Of a stretch of DNA of 64,000 nt, positions 8,191 to 21,885 are shown one piece after another. Position numbers and translations under genes: made by a program. This DNA comes from Pseudocolwellia sp049933045 (GTDB taxonomy: Bacteria > Pseudomonadota > Gammaproteobacteria > Enterobacterales > Alteromonadaceae). The notes beneath the pieces are model-generated. The model was given only the letters and a program-made list of their open reading frames with translations, made no database searches and had not been told where the DNA came from. Where the stretch lies: positions 1,798,001 to 1,862,000 of the forward strand of contig NZ_CP187926.1 of NCBI RefSeq assembly GCF_049933045.1, in the 5' to 3' direction. Position 1 is the stretch's first letter, and every line of letters starts with the position of its first letter.

Positions 8191-8661
8191 ATGCTTTGTC
8201 CTTGCGGAACGAATATTGAATACAATAAATGTTGCGAAACAATTATTTTGAATAACATAGAAGCAAAATCTCCTGAGAAATTAATGCGTTCTAGATACAG
8301 TGCATATGCATTGCAAAATAGTGAGTATATATTTAATACCTACTCAAAAGCGTCCCAGAAAAAGCAATCATTACAAGAAATAGATACTTGGGCTAAAGAA
8401 ACTCAATGGGTAAATTTAGATGTGATCGATGCCAGTGAGTATAAAGTCACCTCAGAACCAACAGTTACCTTTGAGGCTATTTATAAAAACAATGGCAGCT
8501 TTTATAAAATGAGAGAAAAATCATCATTTATTAAAGAAGATAAAACTTGGAAGTATGTAGATGGAAGTGACCTTAGCTTTGATGAACTCAACTCCCCTAA
8601 AAGAAATGATGTATGTCTTTGCTCTAGCGGGAAAAAATATAAAAAGTGTTGTGGTAAGTAG
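8191..8661 (+). CDS. ychJ: YchJ family SEC-C motif protein (UPF0225)
   Basis: 156 residues. It has a SEC-C zinc motif at each end: MLCPCGTNIEYNKCCE at the start and DVCLCSSGKKYKKCCGK at the end. The middle holds the YchJ/NTF2-like core with SPEKLMRSRYSAYAL, EYIFNTY, W..L.V.D, V.FEAIYK and REKSSFIKEDKTWKYVDG. SEC-C motifs bind zinc; in SecA the motif contacts SecB, but YchJ function is unknown. The length equals E. coli YchJ (about 150). A single gene, 82 bases after sulA. Confidence 0.92.
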   Translation: MLCPCGTNIEYNKCCETIILNNIEAKSPEKLMRSRYSAYALQNSEYIFNTYSKASQKKQSLQEIDTWAKETQWVNLDVIDASEYKVTSEPTVTFEAIYKNNGSFYKMREKSSFIKEDKTWKYVDGSDLSFDELNSPKRNDVCLCSSGKKYKKCCGK

Positions 8662-8881
8662 CTTTTGCGTGCATAACAGGTAACGTGTATTTCTGTTAGT
8701 TAATATCATTCTAAAACTTGATTTATTAAACTCTAATCCATCAAAAAAATGTCTAAAAGCGAGCTAAAAACCTAACAATTACCTAATAAAATCACCTAAA
8801 TAGCTATCGATTAAGTACCTCATAAACGTCTAAATCAATTAGCTATTGAACCCCAATAAAGTACAAGTAAATGTTTGAATA

Positions 8882-9415
8882 CTATGCAGTAAGCTCAACG
8901 TGGCTTTTCATACTTTCGTTTACAGTATTTAACCACTCTTCTGCTTTAAAGTTTAATCTTGAAATTTCTTTTTTCTGACCTGTAATCTCGTCCTCATATT
9001 TTTTCTGACAATACAAACTCGTATTATTAAGAACATCTTTAGAGATAAATTTGATATCGTTTCTGAAAGCTAAAGGAATAGGTTTGAGTGCGTTAGTTAA
9101 ATAAAGACTTGATAACGTATTGCCTTGAATAAGATCTGCTTGATTAAACGCTTCGATGTTCTCAACTCCATCTAATGATAAAGCTTGTTCTGGAGGCAAT
9201 TTAAATAACTTTCTTAAGTTCTCTTCGTTGGAACTTGAAGATAATTCTTCTGTTCTTGGTAATGAAAATTGAGAATGTGCTTGTACATCATCTGTTAGCA
9301 TAGCTAAAAGCAAAGAGAATTGAGATCGCTCTTTATGATGAATACATTCGTTAAGTTTTTCACCTAACTGTAATTCATTTATTAAGATGTCATTTTTTAT
9401 ATCATCTACAAGCAA
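8882..9415 (-). CDS. VC2046/SO_2500 family conserved protein
   Basis: 177 residues, soluble, no signal peptide. The N-terminal pattern ELQLGEKLNECI...RSQFSLLLAMLTDDVQAHSQF matches the VC2046/SO_2500 family found across Vibrionaceae and Shewanellaceae, some of which are annotated with a QueD-like domain. I see no catalytic motif. The C-terminal 45 residues are charged and probably helical (KKYEDEITGQKKEISRLNFKAEEW). It is convergent with ychJ and divergent from the GNAT gene. Function unknown; family assignment is from memory of the pattern. Confidence 0.65.
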   Translation of the reverse strand: MLVDDIKNDILINELQLGEKLNECIHHKERSQFSLLLAMLTDDVQAHSQFSLPRTEELSSSSNEENLRKLFKLPPEQALSLDGVENIEAFNQADLIQGNTLSSLYLTNALKPIPLAFRNDIKFISKDVLNNTSLYCQKKYEDEITGQKKEISRLNFKAEEWLNTVNESMKSHVELTA

Positions 9416-9535
9416 TTAATATACTCTCTAAATATTCTTAATACCTGTATCGGCAGGTAATGAAAATAATTAACCCATTTCTATTATTAATTTTGTCTGT
9501 AGAATATATTTAACTCATTAACGAAATAGCACTTC

Positions 9536-9985
9536 ATGTCTGATCCAAAACTAACAATACAACGACTAAGTAAAGCTCAGAAAAAAGATATCCAGCGCTT
9601 CTACAAAATCAATAATTATCCAGCTAGCTTTATAGGTTACGATCACACTTACATACTAGCGATAGAAGAGAAAATAATAGGTGCTGTAATTACCTCTTAT
9701 CAATCTGAAAACAATCACTACGCTTTATTACATGGATTATTGATAGCACCAAGTTATAGGAATGAAGGTTATGCCAACTTACTGATTAAAAAAGTAATGA
9801 GTGAGCATAACCATATTATTTGTTTTGCTGAGAGAGACCTGGAAGCTTTATATATAAGTAATGGGTTTAATGAAGAAGTATCAAACAAGCTTCCCAATTA
9901 TTTAATAAAAAGATACGAGAGTTATGTAAAAAAGAGTAAAGCGTTAGCCATTTTTATTAGCAGTAAAGATACAAGTAATAGATAA
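9536..9985 (+). CDS. GNAT family N-acetyltransferase
   Basis: 149 residues with the GNAT order: the beta-4 strand ALLHGLLIAPSYRNEGYANLL holds the acetyl-CoA pyrophosphate loop (R/Q-x-x-G-x-G/A, here RNEGYA at about residues 83-88). Next come LIKKVM and then HNHIICFAERDLEALYISNGF, the motif B region with the YxxxGF end. Such enzymes transfer acetyl from acetyl-CoA to an amine; the substrate here cannot be told. A basic C-terminal tail follows. It stands alone and is divergent from the VC2046-family gene. Confidence 0.85.
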   Translation: MSDPKLTIQRLSKAQKKDIQRFYKINNYPASFIGYDHTYILAIEEKIIGAVITSYQSENNHYALLHGLLIAPSYRNEGYANLLIKKVMSEHNHIICFAERDLEALYISNGFNEEVSNKLPNYLIKRYESYVKKSKALAIFISSKDTSNR

Positions 9986-10264
9986 CCCTATAAGCACCAT
10001 TTCCCAGCATATCTAAAGCACTACTATTTTAATTGTCAGATATCAGACAGAACAAATAACTATTATTAATCAGGCCTAATAAACCTACAGAGCCTTCAAT
10101 TCAATTTTATGAATCAAAACCCTAAATAATCATTAATAGAATGAACTGAAGGCGTAAGCACAGTGCTTGTTTCATAATAATGAAGTGATTAGGTCCGTAG
10201 AATTAAACGTACGTTCGCATTAGAGAAAATAACAGCAATACATTTTAACCAACTCATTCATTAG

Positions 10265-10337
10265 CTCCACTTTATTTTACCCACAAAAAAGGCTATCCGT
10301 TAGGATAGCCTTTTCTTTGAATTAGAAGCCTAGCAAT
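10265..10337 (-). repeat. Duplicated copy of 5S 3' end plus terminator
   Basis: This segment repeats 10554-10629 with few changes. It includes the hairpin AAAGGCTATCC/GGATAGCCTTT and 17 bases matching the 3' end of 5S rRNA (AGAAGCCTAGCAATG on the plus strand), after which similarity to 5S stops. It is a remnant of a second 5S gene or of an rrn-tail duplication. Confidence 0.75.
10279..10314 (-). terminator. Rho-independent terminator (second copy)
   Basis: The stem GGCTATCC-gtta-GGATAGCC is flanked by an A run on the plus strand (a U run when read from the minus strand). It is a second terminator about 290 bases behind the one following 5S. Confidence 0.8.
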
Positions 10338-10553
10338 GACGTGTAGTCCCTACATGGATGTAGCTAGTTAGGCTAATGCAGGAGTAATTACCGAGATGCA
10401 CTAATGCCGTGAGCACAGGATTTACATGGATATAAAGGATGAGAATAACGCAGGAGCAGTTGTCGAGATGTGCAAGAGCGGCGACCTGTTAACGCACACG
10501 AATATGCTTATTTATACATGAAGAACAATAATCACTTATGACCAACCAAGTCA
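10338..10553. repeat. Degenerate repeated modules next to the rRNA operon
   Basis: Two diverged copies of a ~80-base module are visible, one near 10349-10420 and one near 10425-10500. Each has TACATGGAT, then GCAGGAG, then CGAGATG. A related stretch (GTACAGGATGTAC ... CCATGGATGGCAAGGAGCGATGG) sits in the 5S-23S spacer at about 10895-10945. They are non-coding and probably a dispersed genomic repeat of this lineage. Confidence 0.45.
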
Positions 10554-10576
10554 TTAGGTCCATTTTATTTTACCCA

Positions 10577-10610
10577 CAAAAAAGGCTATCCGTTAGGATA
10601 GCCTTTTTTT
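10577..10610 (-). terminator. Rho-independent terminator of the rRNA operon
   Basis: The perfect stem AAAGGCTATCC-gtta-GGATAGCCTTT with A/T runs on both sides starts about 10 bases past the 5S 3' end. Confidence 0.93.
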
Positions 10611-10619
10611 TGAGTTAGA

Positions 10620-10737
10620 AGCCTAGCAATGTCCTACTCTCACATGGGAACTCCCACACTACCATCGGCGCTAACACGTTTCACTTCTGAGTTCGGAATG
10701 GGATCAGGTGGGGCCATGTCGCTATTGTCGCTAGACA
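10620..10737 (-). rRNA. rrf: 5S ribosomal RNA
   Basis: About 118 nucleotides. Read on the minus strand it contains CCGAACTCAGAAGTGAAAC, CGCCGATGGTAGTGTGG and GAGAGTAGGACATTGCTAG, the standard 5S landmarks. The ends TGTCTAGC and GCTAGGC pair to close helix I. It is the last gene of the operon. Confidence 0.97.
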
Positions 10738-11092
10738 AAAATTGTACTTGTTAAATGCCATACTGACTTCATTGCTGCAATCTCTGCGATGCTCATTGAG
10801 TAAACTCAACTCCACTTCTCGCTCTATTGCTGCTTTGTCATTATGTTATTTACCTACGTAAATAATTAACAAGATTTAAAATCTTAGAAAGCTGACGTAC
10901 AGGATGTACTAATATCGCAATGCCATGGATGGCAAGGAGCGATGGACGTCCTATACAATGTTCAATATAAATACATTTTAATCTCTTATTCGCACATTTT
11001 ATATACGCGATGGTGTATTCCTACACCTACCTCTCGGTAATTTTGTCAAACTTCATACAATTCACTTCATAGCCAAAACTATTTAGGTGTTG
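10738..11092 (-). other. 23S-5S spacer
   Basis: About 355 bases, longer than usual, without a tRNA. It contains one copy of the CAGGATG/CCATGGATGG repeat module near 10895-10945. No other gene was seen. Confidence 0.6.
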
Positions 11093-13990
<2,898 letters not shown>

Positions 13991-14273
13991 ATACAACCCT
14001 AAATAGTCTCGAAAGATCATTCAGTACAAGAAGGTGACAAAACCTTCCCAATTGTAAAGTCTGACATTTTCACGCACACAAAGTGTGTCTTGAATAAGAG
14101 TTGATAAAACCTTACGGTTTTATCGGGTTGATTACATTTCCGAGGAGGAAACATAATCACCATTATTACTTCCCGATAAAAGAAGTAACAACAGCTTGGT
14201 ATTTATAACGTACAAACAACAGCGCGACACCGTTGAGTGCTATATAAATACCGGTATTTATATCAGCTTTCCA

Positions 14274-14287
14274 GATTGTTAAAGAAT
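14274..14287 (-). promoter_or_regulatory. boxA-like antitermination site in the 16S-23S spacer
   Basis: The minus strand reads GATTCTTTAACAATCT, matching the boxA core (CTTTAACAAT) used by the Nus rRNA antitermination complex. Confidence 0.65.
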
Positions 14288-14401
14288 CAATTTCCAGTAC
14301 GCATTCGACTGAAAAATTTGGTTTAAAAAACCAAATTTAAATCATCTCACTTTACACGTTGAGATACGTTAAATTTGGTCTCTTTCTTTAAAGAAGAAAT
14401 T

Positions 14402-14478
<77 letters not shown>

Positions 14479-14578
14479 ATTGTATTCAAATTTCTTCTAT
14501 TTCGTTATCAGGCAATTTGTGTGAACACTCAGAAAGTACATTTGCATGTAAATTCCATTAAAACGTTTTACTTCAAGA

Positions 14579-16125
<1,547 letters not shown>

Positions 16126-16372
16126 TAAATCGTTTGTGTAACCTCATCGTAAGCGATGTGTTACTGCTCAATGAATTCTGTCGTGTTACCTACATAAGTA
16201 GATAACTACATAAAACGTATGATTTGATATAAATATCAAATGATACTTTTTTGTGTGACATTCAACATAAGCTGTTTTACGTCTTCCTAAACACTGATAT
16301 AAATATCAAGTAAAAAGGCCGACTATGTAAAATCAATCTTAATGTGAGTGTTCACACAAATTGCATGATAAC

Positions 16373-16388
16373 TAATTGTTAAAGAAAT
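16373..16388 (-). promoter_or_regulatory. boxA-like antitermination site in the 16S leader
   Basis: The minus strand reads TTTCTTTAACAATTAG about 250 bases before 16S, matching rrn leader boxA. Confidence 0.7.
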
Positions 16389-16466
16389 ATTCTCGTTGAG
16401 AATAAAGAGGTTAATCGCATTCGTTAAGCTCTTGTTGCTGCAGGCCTTGCCTGAAGCGAGATGCGC

Positions 16467-16494
16467 ATTCTACGCAACTCAGTTTTGATGTCAA
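16467..16494 (-). promoter_or_regulatory. rRNA promoter (proximal)
   Basis: On the minus strand, -35 TTGACA (16494-16489) and -10 TAGAAT (16472-16467) are 16 bases apart. They are followed by a GC-rich GCGCATC discriminator typical of stringently controlled rrn promoters. Confidence 0.85.
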
Positions 16495-16669
16495 CAACTT
16501 TTTGAATTCTTTTGATTTAATTTCAAATCAAATTCTAAGTTATCTCATGTTCAATTAATCATTTACCCTTAACTAAACAGTCCAAAACTCTCACTTCGCT
16601 ATCCATATTAAGTGAAACAAGTATTTCCTATACTTAGCTTCTCTTGGTTTCCCTTAAGAAGTGGAGCGC

Positions 16670-16697
16670 ATTTTAAGGATTTGAGCCGCCCCGTCAA
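16670..16697 (-). promoter_or_regulatory. rRNA promoter (distal)
   Basis: On the minus strand, -35 TTGACG (16697-16692), a 16-base spacer and -10 TAAAAT (16675-16670) are followed by GCGCTCC. The AT-rich sequence just upstream could act as an UP element. With the proximal promoter it gives the usual tandem P1/P2 arrangement. Confidence 0.8.
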
Positions 16698-17314
16698 CTG
16701 TTTTTTGTTAATTATTTGAATTTAATTTGAAAGCGTTTATTAAACAATCAAATCATTCAAAAATCATGCAAATTCAAGGTGGATAACAGATATAAACAAT
16801 ATTGAAATATGGTTTTATAGGAAGAAAACAGGAAAGTAAGACCTTAGTTTTAATGTTTCTCAGATTAATTATTATCTATTTAGTTAAAAATTACTGATAA
16901 AAACCTTTAATAGGCTTCAACATCATGAATTATTGGTCGCTAGTTTAATAATAAGGAGAATAGTTTTTCTCTTTAAGGGCTTTATATTCTTTATGAAATA
17001 GAAAAAACTTAGATATAAGTACTATTTTTTTGTCCAAACTTTACGGCCATCAACTTATCTATGACTAAAATCACACCGATACATCGATCATAATCATATA
17101 CGAGCTGATTTATTTTAATAAGATGATCTTTATTAAGCGTTAATTTATCTATTTTATACGTTATCTACTATATAAGAATTAAACTCGAACGGTTCAGTTG
17201 GGTTCCCTTAGTTAGAAGTAAAAAAGATGAAGTTGTAGACCTATATAGTAGAGCTTATTTATAAGAGATAAGATTAAAGCATGCTCTTTTATAAGTATCT
17301 AATCTCTAAAACGC
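16698..17314. other. AT-rich spacer between rrn promoters and uxuB
   Basis: About 600 bases with no convincing reading frame, RNA or repeat. The part next to the rrn promoters is strongly AT-rich. Confidence 0.5.
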
Positions 17315-17347
17315 AAAAAAGACGAGTAAAACTCGTCTTTTCTTTTT
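17315..17347 (-). terminator. Rho-independent terminator after uxuB
   Basis: AAAAAAGACGAG-taaaa-CTCGTCTTTT has an A run on the left, which is a U run for minus-strand transcripts. It ends the uxuB message about 110 bases after its stop codon. Confidence 0.85.
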
Positions 17348-17456
17348 ATGCAGCTTACATATATAAGCTGCTAGTCTAATTATCTTGTATCAATAACCTA
17401 TTATTGATTACAGAAAAATGACTATTAGTGGAAATTATCACGTTCAAGTTTATATT

Positions 17457-18935
17457 CTATTCCGCTAATAAGGTTTGTAATGACTGCTCAATACCATTAA
17501 TAAGTATCATACCCAAGTAATGTTTCAACTTGGTTTTGAATACATCTGAATTTTTTAATGTTGTTGAAAATACTTTATCGAAATTTAAATATCCATCAAC
17601 AAGCTTATCGATATCACCAGCGTTATCTTGTTGTATCTTTAAAAGTTCATTAGCTAATGGATCTTGTACTTCAATGGGATCACCTTTTAAGTCAAAGCCC
17701 ATGGTGTAACGTAACCACCCTGCTACGGCAAAACATAAACTATCTAACGAACCGTCCTGAGCAAGTTTGTCTTCAATAGTATGTAATAAACGCTGTGGCA
17801 TTTTTTGTGAGCCATCCATCGCTATTTGATACGTACGATGATTTAACGCTGGGTTTGAGAAACGTTGTAAGAGTTCATTGCTGTAGGCAATCAAGTCCAT
17901 GCCTTCTGGTGCTTCTATCGTTGGAATGATTTCGTTTTGCATCATGTTTTTCAAGAAGTCTGCTAGGTCTTTATCTTGCATCACTTGATGGACGTAATCA
18001 TAACCACGTAAAAAGCCTAAGTAAGCTAATGATGAATGTGCACCATTAAGTAATCTTAATTTAGCGTTTTCAAAGGGCTCTACGTCAGCGACTAAGCTAA
18101 CTCCAACCTTTTCCCAAGCAGGTCTCGATGCGACAAAGTTGTCTTCAATCACCCATTGACTAAAACGTTCAGTTTTCACCATCGCTAAATCTTGATAGCC
18201 GGCTTGCTCGGTAAATTCGTTAATATCAGCTTCAGTTGTCGCCGGTACGATACGGTCTACCATAGTATTAGGGAAAGGAACCTTGGTCTCTATCCACTGG
18301 GCTAACTTAGGGTCAATCAACTGAGCAAACTGTACAACGATTTTACCTAAGGTTTTTCCGTTACTCGGTAAGTTGTCGCAACACAGTACCGTAAAAGGCG
18401 CTAAATTCTGTTCGTATCGAGCCTTTAAGCTACTGACTAAAAAGCCAATCGCTGTTTTAGGTGAGCTTAACTGTGCTAAATCTGCTTGAATATCTGTATT
18501 GTTTTTATCAAGGTTACCGCTTGCTGGGTCGTGACAATAGCCTTTTTCAGTAATAGTAAGTGATACAATTTCTGTATTGGTTTGCGCCATTGCAGCAAGT
18601 ACCGCTGCTGGATTTTCTGGTGCAACTAAAACGTCTTTAATTACTGATATAACGTTGTGCGTATTACCCGTAATGTCTGTTTCTATCACTGAATATAAGC
18701 TGTCTTGTGGAACAAGTTGGTCTCGTACGGTTGGACTTCTTAATGATACACCGATAATCGACCAGTTATCTTGAGATAAGCCATTGGCTTGCTCTGTATA
18801 AACAGCTTGGTGTGCACGGTGAAAAGCGCCTAGCCCTAAATGAACTATCTGTTTTACTGACCTTGCTTCTGAAACAGGCTTTTGCGTAAGTTGTAACTCT
18901 TCAACTAAAGCCGCATTTAAACGTTTGGTTTGCAT
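17457..18935 (-). CDS. uxuB: Fructuronate reductase (D-mannonate oxidoreductase)
   Basis: 492 residues, the usual UxuB length (486 in E. coli), in the polyol-specific long-chain dehydrogenase family. The N-terminal NAD-binding loop is HLGLGAFHRAHQAVY (about 32-46). The catalytic Lys-Asn-His set lies in KLRLLNGAHSSL. FPNTMVDRIVPATT and FSQWVIEDNF are further conserved blocks. It reduces D-fructuronate to D-mannonate with NADH in the cytoplasm, the step before UxuA. The second mannitol-dehydrogenase-family gene (32592) could share the function, but the location beside uxuA and gntR decides this one. Probably controlled by the neighbouring regulator. Confidence 0.9.
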   Translation of the reverse strand: MQTKRLNAALVEELQLTQKPVSEARSVKQIVHLGLGAFHRAHQAVYTEQANGLSQDNWSIIGVSLRSPTVRDQLVPQDSLYSVIETDITGNTHNVISVIKDVLVAPENPAAVLAAMAQTNTEIVSLTITEKGYCHDPASGNLDKNNTDIQADLAQLSSPKTAIGFLVSSLKARYEQNLAPFTVLCCDNLPSNGKTLGKIVVQFAQLIDPKLAQWIETKVPFPNTMVDRIVPATTEADINEFTEQAGYQDLAMVKTERFSQWVIEDNFVASRPAWEKVGVSLVADVEPFENAKLRLLNGAHSSLAYLGFLRGYDYVHQVMQDKDLADFLKNMMQNEIIPTIEAPEGMDLIAYSNELLQRFSNPALNHRTYQIAMDGSQKMPQRLLHTIEDKLAQDGSLDSLCFAVAGWLRYTMGFDLKGDPIEVQDPLANELLKIQQDNAGDIDKLVDGYLNFDKVFSTTLKNSDVFKTKLKHYLGMILINGIEQSLQTLLAE

Positions 18936-19220
18936 TAAAACACTCCTAATTTACAAGCCTTTTGGCTAAGTGATAGGTTAAGAAATTAGAGATAGGATCT
19001 TGTACTAATACTTTTATAATATTTGAACTTAGCTGTTTTTTAATGATGATGAATTTTTCTGTAAACCTATTAAACATATAACTGACCTTAATATTAATTA
19101 ACTCATTAATAATATCTGGCTTCACCAATTTGGTAACTGATATATAAACAGTTAAATAACTTAATGTTGATGTTTACTTGTCAAAAAGCTAAATTGATCC
19201 TAATTATAGTGATATTATCA

Positions 19221-19235
19221 TTTGGTCAGTCCAAT
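19221..19235. promoter_or_regulatory. GntR/UxuR-type operator upstream of the regulator gene
   Basis: TTTGGTCAGTCCAAT is a near-perfect palindrome (TTGG-TCAGT-CCAA) that recurs upstream of uxuA (21459-21473). It is 14 bases before the gntR start, which suggests autoregulation and possibly shared control of divergent uxuB. A second palindrome, ACCAATTTGGT, lies at 19124-19134. Confidence 0.75.
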
Positions 19236-19249
19236 TTAAAGGCAATACT

Positions 19250-19978
19250 TTGACAATTACAAGTATCAATAATACTAGTTCCGTACCACAACAAAATACG
19301 ACTCGTCTTTATTTACAAATAGCTAATAATTTAGCGCAACTCATCAAAGATGAAAAATTACTCGTCGGTACAAGGTTACCTGCTGAACGTGAACTTTCTT
19401 CTAAATTTGATGTAAGCAGACAAACAATAAGAGAAGCACTTATCGCGCTGGAAATTTCAGGTTTAGTTGAGATTAAAGCAGGTTCAGGTGTTTATGTTAT
19501 TAAATCGGATAAAATAAAAAGCTCATTAATAAAAGAAGATGCTCCAGGGCCATTAGAGATCATGGAAGCACGTAATGTGCTAGAAAGTCAGGCAACTGAA
19601 CTAGCCGCTAATCGCATCAGTAATGAAGAGCTATTACAACTGAGAAGTTTTTTAGAACAGATAGATACGCTTTTACGTCAAAACAGATACGATGAAGCAG
19701 AAAGCTTCGACCGAAAGTTTCATCTACTTATCGCCCAATCAAGTAGAAATAGTGCAATATCAACAATGATAGAATGGTTATGGGAACTTAGAGATTCATC
19801 TGAAGTTAGTAGAGTTTTTGCTAAGAAGATAAGAAATCATGGTGTTAACTCTAACAGTAAAGCTCATTACAATATTCTTGAAAACCTTTCTAGAAGAGAT
19901 GGTAAAGGAGCAAGTTTAGCGATGAAGATGCATTTAGATGAAGTAGCTAACGCCTATATTATGCTGGTATCAGATTAA
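19250..19978 (+). CDS. GntR family (FadR subfamily) transcriptional regulator of hexuronate genes
   Basis: 242 residues. The winged helix-turn-helix spans about residues 18-85 (LAQLIKDEKLLVGTRLPAERELSSKF, then SRQTIREALIALE and VEIKAGSGVYV). An all-helical FCD ligand domain follows (EARNVLESQATELAA, FDRKFHLLIA, H...I, H.DEV), with the metal-binding Asp/His set. The start is TTG at 19250 with AAAGG about 8 bases before it; no ATG is available ahead of the DNA-binding domain. Placed between uxuB and uxuA beside a shared palindrome, it is most likely the UxuR/ExuR-like repressor, with D-fructuronate or mannonate as inferred inducer. Confidence 0.85.
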   Translation: MTITSINNTSSVPQQNTTRLYLQIANNLAQLIKDEKLLVGTRLPAERELSSKFDVSRQTIREALIALEISGLVEIKAGSGVYVIKSDKIKSSLIKEDAPGPLEIMEARNVLESQATELAANRISNEELLQLRSFLEQIDTLLRQNRYDEAESFDRKFHLLIAQSSRNSAISTMIEWLWELRDSSEVSRVFAKKIRNHGVNSNSKAHYNILENLSRRDGKGASLAMKMHLDEVANAYIMLVSD

Positions 19979-20117
19979 GTCGATTAACTGACTCTTAAAC
20001 TAATAAGATGAAGCGAATGTTAATAAAAATAAGCTTAATGAATCGCTAGTTACAAAGTCTCATTTGATTCATAAATATTACCCTTAAGTTTTATCTCGTA
20101 AATTAAATTCAGATAAT

Positions 20118-20148
20118 AAAAAACCCAGTGTTATGCACTGGGTTTTTT
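20118..20148. terminator. Bidirectional terminator between gntR and uxuA
   Basis: AAAAAACCCAGTG-ttatg-CACTGGGTTTTTT is a perfect stem with U runs on both strands. It serves both convergent genes. Confidence 0.95.
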
Positions 20149-20176
20149 ATATTATTCTTTATATATCAGTACAATA

Positions 20177-21358
20177 TTAAGTACGAATAGAAGACAAGGC
20201 TACAATTACACCTCTAAGCTCAGCTAAACCTTTCAAACGACCAGCAAATGAATAGCCTGGGTTTATTCCATCGCGAGTTAGCTCGTCACTCATCAAATGA
20301 CCATGATCTGGACGCATTGGAATGAGGTCATCTAAACGACCTTCAGCTTTACGACGTTCTTGCTCATCTAATAATGCATTGATAAGACCAATCATGTCGT
20401 TGTCGCCATCAAGATGTTCAGATTCATAAAATGAACCATCACTCTCACGCTTAACATTACGTAGATGAACAAAGTGAATTTGAGCTGCGAATTCTTTTGC
20501 TATTGCTACTAAGTCATTATCACAACGAGCACCAAATGAACCTGCACATAGTGTTAAACCATTTGATTTGCTAGGAACCGCATTAAGCAATTGTCTAGCG
20601 TCATCAGCAGTAGAAACTACACGTGGTAAACCAAATAATGAAAACGGTGGATCGTCTGGATGAATACACATTTTCACGCCAACAGATTCAGCTGTTGGAA
20701 TAATAGCTTCTAAAAATAAGATAAGGTTACGACGCATTCCCTCATTACCCAACTGGATAAATTCAGCAATAGCTTCTCTTATGCTTTCTCTAGAATAAGA
20801 GCCTTCACCACCAGGTAAACCTGCAATGATATTCTCTTCTAATAGTTTTTTCTCTTCTGATGACATTAAGTCAAAGCGTTTTTTCGCTTTAGCTAGTAAG
20901 TCAGCAGAGTAATCTAAATGGGCATTTTCACGTTCTAATAAATAAACATCGTATGCAGCAAAGTCTGACATTTCAAAACGTAATGCTTTAGCTTGATTAG
21001 GTAACGCATAAGATAAGTTAGTACGAGTCCAATCAACTACAGGCATGAAGTTATAACAAATAGTTTTTATGCCCGCTTCACCAACATTTTTAATCGTGGT
21101 TTTATAGTTTTCGATATGTTTTTCGAAATCACCTGTACGTAATTTAATGTCATTATGAAGAGGTACACTTTCAATAACAGACCATTCTAAATCACCATCT
21201 TCGATAATTTTTTTATGCGCTAAAATATCAGGTAATGTCCAAACATCTCCAGTCGGTACTTGATGTAAAGATGTAACGATCCCTTTTGCGCCAGCTTGTT
21301 TAATGTGGCTAAGGGTAACTGAGTCATTTGGGCCGAACCAGCGCCAAGTTTCTAACAT
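20177..21358 (-). CDS. uxuA: D-mannonate dehydratase
   Basis: 393 residues (E. coli UxuA has 394). It starts with the typical MLETWRWFGPNDSVTL and has SLHQVPTGDVW, YNFMPVVDWTRT, the metal-binding stretch MCIHPDDPPFSLFGLPR, CAGSFGARCDNDL, HLRNVKRE, and MRPDHGHLM near the C-terminus. UxuA converts D-mannonate to 2-keto-3-deoxygluconate with Fe(II)/Mn(II), the step after UxuB. It is on the same strand as uxuB but separated by the convergent regulator gene, so it is a separate transcript with its own operator copy. KDG kinase and aldolase are not in this window. Confidence 0.96.
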   Translation of the reverse strand: MLETWRWFGPNDSVTLSHIKQAGAKGIVTSLHQVPTGDVWTLPDILAHKKIIEDGDLEWSVIESVPLHNDIKLRTGDFEKHIENYKTTIKNVGEAGIKTICYNFMPVVDWTRTNLSYALPNQAKALRFEMSDFAAYDVYLLERENAHLDYSADLLAKAKKRFDLMSSEEKKLLEENIIAGLPGGEGSYSRESIREAIAEFIQLGNEGMRRNLILFLEAIIPTAESVGVKMCIHPDDPPFSLFGLPRVVSTADDARQLLNAVPSKSNGLTLCAGSFGARCDNDLVAIAKEFAAQIHFVHLRNVKRESDGSFYESEHLDGDNDMIGLINALLDEQERRKAEGRLDDLIPMRPDHGHLMSDELTRDGINPGYSFAGRLKGLAELRGVIVALSSIRT

Positions 21359-21458
21359 GCTTAATCTCCATACAATAATATTTATTATTTAAAACAGTCG
21401 TACTACTAACATTATGCGTTAGTAGCCAATATTGTATTTCTTAAGAAAGAAACCTTAT

Positions 21459-21473
21459 ATTGGTCTGTCCAAT
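21459..21473. promoter_or_regulatory. GntR/UxuR-type operator upstream of uxuA
   Basis: ATTGGTCTGTCCAAT is a perfect interrupted palindrome matching the site in front of gntR. It sits about 100 bases upstream of the uxuA start, a plausible place to block its promoter. Confidence 0.8.
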
Positions 21474-21885
21474 TATATTATAAGATTATTTGTGTTCATA
21501 CAACTAAATAACTCAATTGATATAAATGATTTTTAATTATTTAAAGGAAATATCGGACTAAACAAGAAAGGAGCTAAACAAGATTATTCACTATATAATC
21601 TGAGCTCGGCTTAATATATTCTTCTCTAACAGCGACTTTCACTTGCTTCATCGTTAAATTTACTTGCAATAGGCTAGCTATTGACGCGAAATTTGCCTTG
21701 AAAAAGAAAAACTATCAAGCTAGAGTATAAGTTAAATTTTTATTAGTAATAATTTCAATGAATTAAAAACACCTTAAACCGAGTTCAGGTTATGTAGGAA
21801 AGATTTAAGATTAGCGCTCATGTGTAGTTAACGATTAAAATACATATTTTTGATACAAAGAGTGCTATTAAAACAGAGATCAAAG
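21474..21885. other. Intergenic region
   Basis: About 410 bases, AT-rich, with no reading frame, hairpin terminator or RNA recognised. The upstream half probably holds the uxuA promoter. Confidence 0.45.

Noticed and set aside
18946..19128. 60-codon frame upstream of uxuB
   Set aside because: Composition is that of intergenic DNA and it covers the likely control region; no family or ribosome site.
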